This document shows positions 1-5,217 of a stretch of DNA of 5,651 nt, piece after piece (the first letter of the stretch is position 1; each line of letters starts with the position of its first letter). Source of the DNA: Faecalimonas sp. (lineage in GTDB: Bacteria; Bacillota_A; Clostridia; Lachnospirales; Lachnospiraceae); NCBI GenBank assembly GCA_026169575.1, contig JAPFCT010000114.1:1-5651 (forward strand), written 5' to 3'. Below the pieces are notes generated by a model. That model had not been told where the DNA came from and did not search any database. It saw only the letters and a program-made list of their open reading frames with translations. A program made the position numbers and the translations under genes.

Positions 1-28
1 ATACTATTTCAAGCGGAATCTCCCGCAT
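1..28 (-). CDS. possible 5' end of a leftward gene (partial)
   Basis: On the minus strand an ATG at 28-26 opens a frame that runs off the left edge after nine codons (MREIPLEIV). A purine-rich AAAGG lies six bases before the ATG, and a TATAAT hexamer at 80-75 lies upstream. Nine residues are too few to assign a family, so no function is proposed. It would be transcribed in the same direction as yedE and the tusA-like gene but is separated from them by about 240 bp, so it probably has its own promoter. Confidence 0.3.
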
Positions 29-74
29 TTTGTGCCTTTGAAAGTCCTCTTTCCTTTTGCACCACAATATATTT

Positions 75-80
75 ATTATA
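75..80 (-). promoter_or_regulatory. possible -10 element for the leftward gene
   Basis: Minus strand TATAAT, a perfect -10 hexamer, about 47 bases before the ATG at 28. The upstream TTGAAC (plus strand GTTCAA near 92-97) is only 11 bases away, too close for a normal -35. The hexamer at 17-bp spacing is TATACT, which is poor. The region is AT-rich, so this may be chance. Confidence 0.25.
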
Positions 81-158
81 CATGATATGCTGTTCAAAGT
101 ATAGATGTAACCGGAAAACTTTTCAAAAAACAGTATCGGAAAAATGTTCCCGTGCTTC

Positions 159-208
159 ACAAAAAGAAAGGAAAATCCGTCCCGCCTGATGCTATTTCTT
201 CACCCGGC
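159..208 (-). terminator. weak candidate terminator after the yedE-tusA operon
   Basis: Downstream of the tusA-like stop codon the minus strand reads GCCGGGTG (208-201), a 9-base loop, then CATCAGGC (191-184). The arms pair with one mismatch and one G-U. A T-rich stretch (TTTTCC, TTTC, TTTTT) follows, but it starts about seven bases after the stem rather than directly. It is the best hairpin I see in this gap, but not a canonical intrinsic terminator. Confidence 0.22.
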
Positions 209-271
209 AAAACGTATCTCCCTTTGTTTTTTCACGTATTTTCTTATGATTTCATGCAGCTTTCTATTTTC

Positions 272-475
272 TTACTCAATTATAATCTCAAATTCTGATC
301 CAACATCTCTGGATCTGCAAGCCTTTCCGTGACTCTTTGCATACTTTTCCACATTCATTTTCTGATTCACTTCACTGACAAGCACTTTGACCGGACCTTT
401 TGCATCTTTTAATGCATCTGCTGTCATCATCAACGGTTCCGGGCAGGAAAGTCCTCTTGCATCTACCTCTTTCAT
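272..475 (-). CDS. TusA/YedF-family sulfurtransferase-like protein
   Basis: A 67-residue cytoplasmic protein made of one TusA (SirA/YedF) domain. It opens MKEVDARGLSCPEP, with the family signature CPxP at residues 11-14; Cys11 is the expected persulfide or selenide carrier. A second cysteine is at residue 53. The C-terminus EFEIIIE is the usual last beta strand, so the domain is complete. It lacks the C-terminal extension of the roughly 200-residue clostridial YedF selenium proteins. The ATG is preceded by GAGAGG eight bases upstream. The gene lies 53 bp after yedE on the same strand, so co-transcription is very likely. Small TusA-like proteins next to YedE/YeeE carriers are thought to accept the imported sulfur or selenium species. 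That role here is inferred from the pairing. A strict yedF symbol is not assigned because the short form could equally be called tusA- or tsuB-like. Confidence 0.88.
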   Translation of the reverse strand: MKEVDARGLSCPEPLMMTADALKDAKGPVKVLVSEVNQKMNVEKYAKSHGKACRSRDVGSEFEIIIE

Positions 476-528
476 ACGCTCAACCTCTCTTCCTTCTGAT
501 ATTTCTGCTGCGCTAAATTTCCACTGCT

Positions 529-1620
529 CTATTTGCGCTTATTTCCCGCAAATGCAATCACCAGTAACACAACAATACAGATCACTCCTGCAATTTTTCC
601 CTGGATCGCAGGTCCTCCGACAACTGCCTCTGTCTCTGCTGTTGCAGCGGCCGCTGCTGCTGAAGCAAGTTTCAGATTATGGCAAAGCGCAGAACCGACA
701 AACATTCCCGCAACAGTCACTGCCGCATCAGATGATCCCTGACCAGCCAGCACAAGCTGCCGAAGCGGACATCCTCCTGCAAGGGTTGCCGCCAGCCCCA
801 CAATATACATTCCGACAATATTCCACAGATGCTGTGCATGTGCAACCGGCTGCCCGGAAAATCCGAGATGGAAATTTCCAGTCGCAATATTATAGATCAG
901 CATAACACCGAACAACGCCGCGATCACAGAAAACAAATCAAAGTTTTTCATCAGCATAATATCGCGGATACTTCCGGCAAAACACATCCTTGTCTTCTGC
1001 GCAAGTGCTCCAAATGCAATTCCACCAATCAGTGCCAGTAATATCGGTGCATGCATACTTCCAGGTCCTTTTTCACTTGCGATCAGGAGTGACGATCCCA
1101 TCAGGATCAGCACAAGGATTCCAAGCATCAGCACCGGAAGTACCGCACCGTTCATCTTATTTGTCTCGTGCGCTCTTCCAAGACTGAACCCTTTCTTTAA
1201 TGCAGCGATCCCCGTTGCGATTCCCGCAGCAAATCCGATCAGTGCCACATAGGCGTTCAGATCCCCCGCAGCCATACGAAGTACCATACGAAGCGGGCAT
1301 CCGAGGAACAAAAGCGCCCCGATCATGATCATCATACCAAGTACAAAACGGATCATCGGCGATGATCCCGCCGTTGAGCGGTACTCCTTCGTCACAATAG
1401 AAATCATAAATGCCCCAAGCACGATCCCGATGATCTCTGGTCTTGCATACTGTACCACCGCCGCCTGATGCATGCCAAGCGCTCCTGCTGTATCACGGAT
1501 AAAACATGCGATACAGATCGCCATATTTCCCGGATTCCCGAAAATTGCCAGCAGCACTGCCACTAATCCACACAGAGCCCCTCCTGCCGCCAGCTTTGCT
1601 TTTGAATCTGTTAAATTCAT
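529..1620 (-). CDS. yedE: YedE family putative selenium transporter
   Basis: A 363-residue polytopic inner membrane protein of the YeeE/YedE (TsuA) superfamily. It matches the pattern of the selenium-associated YedE subfamily, which I recognise by sequence character. Conserved cysteine motifs are visible: CIAC at 36-39, GCPLR at 107-111, Cys213 in MCFAG, and GGCPLR at 282-287 followed by QLVLAGQGSSDA. The two GCPLR motifs sit in the two halves of the internally repeated fold. In the thiosulfate carrier TsuA of this superfamily, such cysteines relay the substrate. Around residues 319-332 there is an Ala-rich stretch (AAAAAATAET), then a last membrane segment at about 341-358 and a KRK tail. 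The ATG has an AGGAGG seven bases upstream (1633-1628). A TusA-like gene follows 53 bp downstream, the usual partner. Selenium rather than thiosulfate is inferred from subfamily resemblance; no selD, selA or selB lies in the window to confirm it. Confidence 0.9.
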   Translation of the reverse strand: MNLTDSKAKLAAGGALCGLVAVLLAIFGNPGNMAICIACFIRDTAGALGMHQAAVVQYARPEIIGIVLGAFMISIVTKEYRSTAGSSPMIRFVLGMMIMIGALLFLGCPLRMVLRMAAGDLNAYVALIGFAAGIATGIAALKKGFSLGRAHETNKMNGAVLPVLMLGILVLILMGSSLLIASEKGPGSMHAPILLALIGGIAFGALAQKTRMCFAGSIRDIMLMKNFDLFSVIAALFGVMLIYNIATGNFHLGFSGQPVAHAQHLWNIVGMYIVGLAATLAGGCPLRQLVLAGQGSSDAAVTVAGMFVGSALCHNLKLASAAAAAATAETEAVVGGPAIQGKIAGVICIVVLLVIAFAGNKRK

Positions 1621-1737
1621 CTCATTCCCTCCTGGTTTCTTTTGTTTCTTGAAAATCTGTCCAAACGACTGATTCTTTTTTTACGAGTGTGTTTTCTTCC
1701 TTTGCCCGGCAATATTCTGAAAACATGCTCTACTACC

Positions 1738-1767
1738 AGTATAGGTTTCTGCATTGTCTTCGTCCAA
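1738..1767 (-). promoter_or_regulatory. possible promoter of the yedE operon
   Basis: Minus strand TTGGAC (1767-1762), an 18-bp spacer, then TATACT (1743-1738). The -10 matches five of six consensus bases, the -35 only three of six. If used, the yedE mRNA would carry a leader of about 110 bases. The site lies just after the inverted repeat that ends the AEC gene, where an independent promoter for yedE is expected. Confidence 0.33.
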
Positions 1768-1785
1768 TCGTTATTTATAATAAAC

Positions 1786-1822
1786 GGACACTATTTATAG
1801 TTTTCCTCTATAAACAGTGCCC
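1786..1822 (-). terminator. 15-bp hairpin, probable terminator of the AEC gene
   Basis: On the minus strand GGGCACTGTTTATAG (1822-1808), a 7-base loop, then CTATAAATAGTGTCC (1800-1786). All 15 positions pair if two G-U pairs are counted; the same positions would be A-C mismatches in plus strand RNA, so the hairpin is better for leftward transcription. It lies 65 bases after the AEC stop codon and is followed by GTTTATTAT, which is T-rich but not a clean U-tract. The arms could also be a remnant of mobile-element ends. Confidence 0.5.
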
Positions 1823-1886
1823 GAATCTTTTCCCGGCTTTTCACCAGTTTTTCTTCTTTCTCTATGATTATTTGTCTACTGCGCTT

Positions 1887-2798
1887 CTACAAGATCAAAA
1901 GCAAGACTCCCACGATCAGAACAATGCTGACTACAATGGAAATGGAATTTACTGCGCTTGCCAGTCCCACATCCCCTTTGAGATCTCCAGTAAATGCCGG
2001 CGCTGCAGAGGCGATCGGACTGAAGCAGAGAATCACAAGCGCCTGACGGTATTCCAGCTGGAACGGAAGCAGAAAATAAAAAGCAAGCGCCAGCACGATC
2101 GATACTGCATACCGCGCACTTAAAATTTTAACGATCTTTCCGATCTGCTCCCGGTTGCCGGACAGCTTAAACCCGACACCGATCATCAGCATCGCCATAA
2201 ATGCATTGCCATTTGCAATGATCTTTGTAAAAGATACAACCGGAGCCGGAAGGCTCAGATGCAATAACGATAACACCGTCATCAGAAGATACGCATCAAA
2301 CGGCACAGATTTCAGCAGTGTCTTAAAGATCGTCCCGATCTTAAATCCTCCGCCTTCCCCCTTTGCCATAGAAGCAATGCTGTATGCCCCGCCAAGACAG
2401 ATGAAAGAATTTCCCGAATCAAACAGACTTGTTGCCACAATCCCCGCCGGTCCAAGAAAACTCTGTACAAACGGCATCGTAAAATTTCCAATATTATATC
2501 CACTCATATTTAGAATGGAAAATGCACGCTCTTCCTTTGACTTTCCCGCACTGATCAGCCATGCTGTCCCGATCAGGATCACCCCGCCACCAAGACCGAG
2601 AAGACTGATCAGAAGCATCGACGGCTCCAGGCTCATCCCGGAAAAATTAGAAACAATCGCTGCCGGAAGTGTAATCTTCAGCACGATCCTTGATATCACA
2701 TAAAAGTCCTCTTCTTTAAAAAAGCCCCGGCTGCGCAGCACATAACCGAGAATAATAATCGCAACAAACGAAACCGCCTGCATCAATATTTCTCCCAT
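1887..2798 (-). CDS. AEC family transporter (auxin efflux carrier-like permease)
   Basis: A 303-residue membrane protein of the AEC family, secondary carriers of the bile/arsenite/riboflavin transporter type fold with about ten membrane segments. In bacteria characterised members move small carboxylates such as malate or malonate; the substrate here is not readable. The N-terminus MQAVSFVAIIILGYVLRSRG is the typical first helix and loop. A family motif NMSGYNIGNFTMPF is at 97-110, MLMIGVGF at 203-210, and the C-terminal SPIASAAPAFTG followed by VGLASAVNSIS at about 260-287 is characteristic. Start choice: the frame opens at 2816, but the ATG at 2798 has GGGAG seven bases upstream and is preferred; ATG at 2783 is a further option. 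Length is normal for the family. The gene is divergent from the binding-protein gene, with a shared upstream region, so joint control is possible but unproven. Confidence 0.88.
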   Translation of the reverse strand: MGEILMQAVSFVAIIILGYVLRSRGFFKEEDFYVISRIVLKITLPAAIVSNFSGMSLEPSMLLISLLGLGGGVILIGTAWLISAGKSKEERAFSILNMSGYNIGNFTMPFVQSFLGPAGIVATSLFDSGNSFICLGGAYSIASMAKGEGGGFKIGTIFKTLLKSVPFDAYLLMTVLSLLHLSLPAPVVSFTKIIANGNAFMAMLMIGVGFKLSGNREQIGKIVKILSARYAVSIVLALAFYFLLPFQLEYRQALVILCFSPIASAAPAFTGDLKGDVGLASAVNSISIVVSIVLIVGVLLLIL

Positions 2799-2852
2799 AA
2801 CCTCTCTCCCAAACATTCTATAAATAACGAAATCTTTGTGTTCCGGTTACTC

Positions 2853-2882
2853 ACTATATCATACCTTTCCCCAAAAAAGCAA
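2853..2882 (-). promoter_or_regulatory. probable promoter of the AEC gene
   Basis: Minus strand TTGCTT (2882-2877), an 18-bp spacer, then TATAGT (2858-2853). The -10 matches five of six bases; the -35 keeps TTG only. Transcription would start near 2846, giving a leader of about 48 bases before the ATG at 2798. Confidence 0.42.
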
Positions 2883-2890
2883 CACGGCAG

Positions 2891-2905
2891 ACAATCTTCG
2901 ATTGT
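2891..2905. promoter_or_regulatory. palindrome ACAATC-TTC-GATTGT, possible operator
   Basis: A perfect 6+6 inverted repeat with a 3-bp centre. It sits between the divergent AEC and binding-protein genes, just upstream of the proposed -35 of the AEC promoter and 76 bp before the start of the binding-protein gene. Its position suits a dimeric regulator acting on one or both genes, but no second copy was seen in the window. Confidence 0.3.
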
Positions 2906-2938
2906 TCTATTTTGGAAACACATTTTCCTGCCATTTCA

Positions 2939-2944
2939 TATACT
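2939..2944 (+). promoter_or_regulatory. possible -10 element of the binding-protein gene
   Basis: TATACT matches five of six -10 bases and lies 37 bp before the ATG at 2981. No good -35 is found at 16-18 bp: the best upstream TTGGAA is 21 bp away. The promoter may therefore need an activator, perhaps the AraC-type protein encoded downstream (inference), or lie elsewhere. Confidence 0.27.
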
Positions 2945-2980
2945 AATAAAAATCATACAAATCTTTTGGAGGAAAAGATT

Positions 2981-3997
2981 ATGAAAAAGCGAATATTTGT
3001 ATATCTGACCATCGCCGCCATGCTCACACTCTCTGTCAGTGGCTGCGGCGGTAAAAAAGCAGAAGAATCTTCGAAAGAAGAACCAGCTAAGGTCATCTTA
3101 AATGAGGTTGCCCACTCTATTTTCTATGCACCGATGTATGCGGCCATTGAAAATGGATACTTTGAAAAAGAAGGGCTTGACGTCACGCTTATCACTGGAT
3201 TTGGCGCCGATAAGACAATGACTGCCGTTCTCTCTGGTGAGGCGGATATCGGCTTTATGGGATCAGAAGCTTCGATCTACACTTACAACGAAGGGGCAAA
3301 TGATTATGTCGTGAACTTTGCACAGCTGACACAGCGCGCAGGCAACTTCCTTGTCGCCCGGGAAGAAATGCCAGATTTCTCATGGGATGATCTGAAAGGA
3401 AAGAAAGTGCTTGGCGGACGAAAAGGTGGTATGCCAGAGATGGTATTTGAATATATTCTCCGCCAAAACGGTATTGATCCTGCCAAAGATGTGGAGATCA
3501 ATCAGAATATTGATTTTGGCTCTACTGCAGCCGCATTTTCCGAAGATGATTCGGACTTCACTGTAGAATTTGAACCTCATGCCACTTCTCTGGAAGCTGC
3601 CGGAAAAGGTCACGTCGTGGCTTCTCTAGGAACCGACAGCGGATATGTTCCATACACTGCTTTCTGCGCCAAACAAAGCTATATCAAAAAGAGTCCTGAG
3701 ATCATTCAGAAATTTACAAATGCACTTCAAAAGGGAATGAATTTCGTGCGCGCCCACTCCCCAGAAGAAATTGCCGAAGTGATTGCTCCGCAGTTCAAAG
3801 AGACGGACCTCGATACGATTGCAGCAATCGTGACAAGATACTACGATCAGGACACCTGGAAAAATAACCTCGTCTTTGAGGAAGAAAGCTTTGAGCTCCT
3901 TCAGGATATCCTCGAAGATTCCGGCGAACTAAAAACCCGTGTTCCTTACAAAGATCTTGTCACAACAGCCTTTGCCGAAAAAGCAAAAAACAACTGA
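2981..3997 (+). CDS. ABC transporter substrate-binding lipoprotein, NMT1/SsuA type
   Basis: A 338-residue lipoprotein. The signal peptide MKKRIFVYLTIAAMLTLSVS ends in a lipobox VSGC with Cys22 as the lipidation site, followed by a charged linker (KKAEESSKEEPAK). The mature part follows the type 2 periplasmic-binding fold of the NMT1/THI5, SsuA and TauA group: IFYAPMYAAIENGYFEKEGL at 47-66, SGEADIGFMG at 85-94, DLKGKKVLGGRKGGMPE at 137-153, and EFEPHATSLEAAG at 196-208. It is expected to capture a small ligand outside the membrane for an ABC importer. Ligands of this group include pyrimidine thiamine precursors, sulfonates and nitrate-like compounds; which one cannot be told here. The longer open frame from 2912 is rejected because ATG 2981 has GGAGGA seven bases upstream and begins the signal peptide. 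No permease or ATPase gene is adjacent: the next gene is an AraC regulator. Confidence 0.9.
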   Translation: MKKRIFVYLTIAAMLTLSVSGCGGKKAEESSKEEPAKVILNEVAHSIFYAPMYAAIENGYFEKEGLDVTLITGFGADKTMTAVLSGEADIGFMGSEASIYTYNEGANDYVVNFAQLTQRAGNFLVAREEMPDFSWDDLKGKKVLGGRKGGMPEMVFEYILRQNGIDPAKDVEINQNIDFGSTAAAFSEDDSDFTVEFEPHATSLEAAGKGHVVASLGTDSGYVPYTAFCAKQSYIKKSPEIIQKFTNALQKGMNFVRAHSPEEIAEVIAPQFKETDLDTIAAIVTRYYDQDTWKNNLVFEEESFELLQDILEDSGELKTRVPYKDLVTTAFAEKAKNN

Positions 3998-4150
3998 TGC
4001 CAACTATCTGCATACGATTCCGCATATTGTGCGAAAAAATAAACAAACTGCCAAAGATCCTTTTTTTAACGATTTTTAGGGTATTTTATTCTCTGTTTTT
4101 TGATTTTTTCTCTATAAAAAGCGCACTATATAGAATTTAATTCCCTATTT
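3998..4150. other. AT-rich non-coding stretch after the binding-protein gene
   Basis: No credible gene on either strand. It contains a short hairpin CGCAT-ATT-GTGCG (4021-4033, one G-U), but this is followed by A residues on the plus strand, so it does not look like a terminator for the lipoprotein gene. Several T-runs follow (4060-4067, 4095-4101, 4104-4109). Positions 4110-4126 (CTCTATAAAAAGCGCAC) match one arm of the hairpin at 1806-1822 at 14 of 17 bases. A canonical terminator for the upstream gene was not found. Confidence 0.5.
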
Positions 4151-4153
4151 TCC

Positions 4154-4182
4154 TTGACATCTCTCTTTTCATAAAATAGTAT
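4154..4182 (+). promoter_or_regulatory. sigma-A type promoter of the AraC regulator gene
   Basis: TTGACA (4154-4159, perfect), a 17-bp spacer, then TAGTAT (4177-4182, four of six). A perfect TATAAT also occurs at 4188-4193, but it lacks a -35 at the right distance. The expected start near 4189 would leave a 5' leader of about 129 bases that begins with a strong stem. Confidence 0.6.
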
Positions 4183-4194
4183 AAGTCTATAATA

Positions 4195-4257
4195 CCGGGT
4201 TCAAAGTCAACCGTCTGCCTATTTCTTCGTGACAGACCAGGCTGTCTCTGAACCCGG
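4195..4257 (+). ncRNA. structured 5' leader element upstream of the AraC gene
   Basis: CCGGGTTCA (4195-4203) pairs perfectly with TGAACCCGG (4249-4257), closing a 45-base interior. Inside, two alternative helices share bases: GTCTG (4213-4217) with CAGAC (4233-4237), and GACAG (4231-4235) with CTGTC (4242-4246). The element begins about six bases after the predicted transcription start. No U-tract follows, so it is not a plain terminator. The remaining leader holds CATCC (4273-4277), which could pair with GGATG (4305-4309) at the ribosome binding site. A cis-acting RNA or a stabilising 5' hairpin are both possible. I do not recognise it as a known riboswitch class. Confidence 0.45.
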
Positions 4258-4300
4258 ACATCGTTGTTCTAACATCCATTTTGGGGGAAACATTTTTAAA

Positions 4301-4321
4301 GAGGGGATGAAAACAGCTTGA
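4301..4321 (+). promoter_or_regulatory. ribosome binding site and TTG start of the AraC gene, with a 4-codon overlapping frame
   Basis: GAGGGG at 4301-4306 lies 11 bases before the TTG at 4318, wider than usual. No ATG or GTG is available upstream, since an in-frame stop TAA is at 4297. An ATG directly after the GAGGGG (4307) opens a frame of four codons (MKTA) whose TGA overlaps the TTG start. The SD-to-ATG distance is too short for good initiation there, so the tiny frame may be chance. Confidence 0.4.
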
Positions 4322-5217
4322 GCGCTTATGAAAGTATTTCTCTTGTGGAGGATCTTGTGATCACAGAGATCTATTCGATCCACTATTTTGAATATACAAA
4401 AGACTTTGTCTACGAGGGAGAATCCCATGATTTCTGGGAACTTCTCTGTGTGGACAACGGAGTCATTGAGGTCACTGCCGGAGACCGGCATCTTGTTCTG
4501 GAAAAAGGTGAGATGATTTTTCATAAACCGAATGAATTTCACGCACTGAGAGCAAATGGACAGATTGCTCCAAATCTGATCGTGATTTCTTTTGACTGTG
4601 ATGCTCCGTGCATGGATTTTTTCCGCGACCGGATCGTCACTATCAATGCCACCGAAGGGTTTTATCTTGGACAGATCCTCACGGAAGCGAAAAAAACGTT
4701 CTATACGCCTTTAAACAATCCATATATCTGTAAACTGGAGCGCTATCCGCGCACTGCGTTCGGAAGTGAACAGATCATCAAGATTTCACTGGAGTCCATG
4801 TTGATCAGTCTGTTTCGGCGCTATTCGGAAGAAGAACCTCTTTTTTCCTATGGAGAAGCAGAGCATCCGATGCTGCACCGTGACCATGATGTTTTGCTCA
4901 GTCAGGTAATCCAGTATTTAAACCAGCACATTTCCGAGCATCTGACGGTCGCGCAGATCTGCAAAGATAATATGATCGGACGCTCTCACCTGCAAAATAT
5001 TTTTCACAAGAAAAAAGGCTGCGGTGTCATGGAATACTTTGCATGGCTGAAAATAGAAACAGCGAAAAAACTGATCCGCGAGAACCATTACAATTATTCG
5101 CAGATCGCAAACCTGCTCGGTTACTCTTCTTATCAGTATTTTTCGCTGCAATTTAAAAACTATACACGGATGACACCTTCCCAGTATCACCGCTCCATGA
5201 AATCTTTTTCTGAATAG
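4318..5217 (+). CDS. AraC family transcriptional regulator
   Basis: A 299-residue cytoplasmic DNA-binding protein. The N-terminal half (about 20-110) looks like the AraC cupin ligand-sensing domain: HDFWELLCVDNGVIEV at 37-52, then RHLVLEKGEMIFHKPNEFHA at 57-76, the typical beta-barrel pattern. The C-terminal AraC/XylS domain has two helix-turn-helix units: LTVAQICKDNMIGRSHLQ at 209-226, and NYSQIANLLGYSSYQYFS at 259-276 leading to the signature F-KNYTRMTPSQYH near 279-291. Length is normal. The start is TTG, the only start codon that keeps the N-terminal domain whole. It has its own promoter and a structured leader. It lies 320 bp downstream of the binding-protein gene in the same direction and is a candidate regulator of that gene or of the divergent AEC gene; the effector is unknown. 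Its 3' end overlaps the convergent DUF4091 gene by 65 bp. Confidence 0.9.
   Translation: MSAYESISLVEDLVITEIYSIHYFEYTKDFVYEGESHDFWELLCVDNGVIEVTAGDRHLVLEKGEMIFHKPNEFHALRANGQIAPNLIVISFDCDAPCMDFFRDRIVTINATEGFYLGQILTEAKKTFYTPLNNPYICKLERYPRTAFGSEQIIKISLESMLISLFRRYSEEEPLFSYGEAEHPMLHRDHDVLLSQVIQYLNQHISEHLTVAQICKDNMIGRSHLQNIFHKKKGCGVMEYFAWLKIETAKKLIRENHYNYSQIANLLGYSSYQYFSLQFKNYTRMTPSQYHRSMKSFSE

Noticed and set aside
144..332. Plus strand open frame with a hydrophobic segment before the tusA-like gene
   Set aside because: It overlaps the tusA-like gene antisense, no Shine-Dalgarno precedes its ATG, and Phe/Ser-rich content fits T-rich non-coding DNA.
647..654. GCGGCCGC octamer and the GCN-rich stretch around it
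   Set aside because: It simply encodes the Ala-rich segment near the C-terminus of YedE; no independent repeat structure.
387..905. Plus strand open frame of 172 codons opposite yedE and the tusA-like gene
   Set aside because: It lies antisense to two recognised families, has no good ribosome binding site and shows low-complexity, unfamily-like sequence.
1689..2123. Plus strand open frame across the yedE/AEC gap
   Set aside because: It overlaps the end of the AEC gene antisense and includes the terminator hairpin; no ribosome binding site or family resemblance.
2155..2703. Plus strand open frame of 182 codons opposite the AEC gene
   Set aside because: It is the complement of conserved membrane-carrier codons; proline- and arginine-rich translation without a recognisable domain.
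4021..4033. Hairpin CGCAT-ATT-GTGCG as terminator of the binding-protein gene
   Set aside because: Only five pairs with one G-U, and it is followed by A residues rather than T on the coding strand.
4195..4257. Leader taken as a TPP, purine, glycine, fluoride, preQ1 or ZTP riboswitch
   Set aside because: The conserved core sequences I know for those classes are not present between the stem arms.
4219..4542. Minus strand open frame of 107 codons over the AraC leader and N-terminus
   Set aside because: It is antisense to a well-supported gene and shows no domain; its presence reflects lack of stops in the opposite frame.
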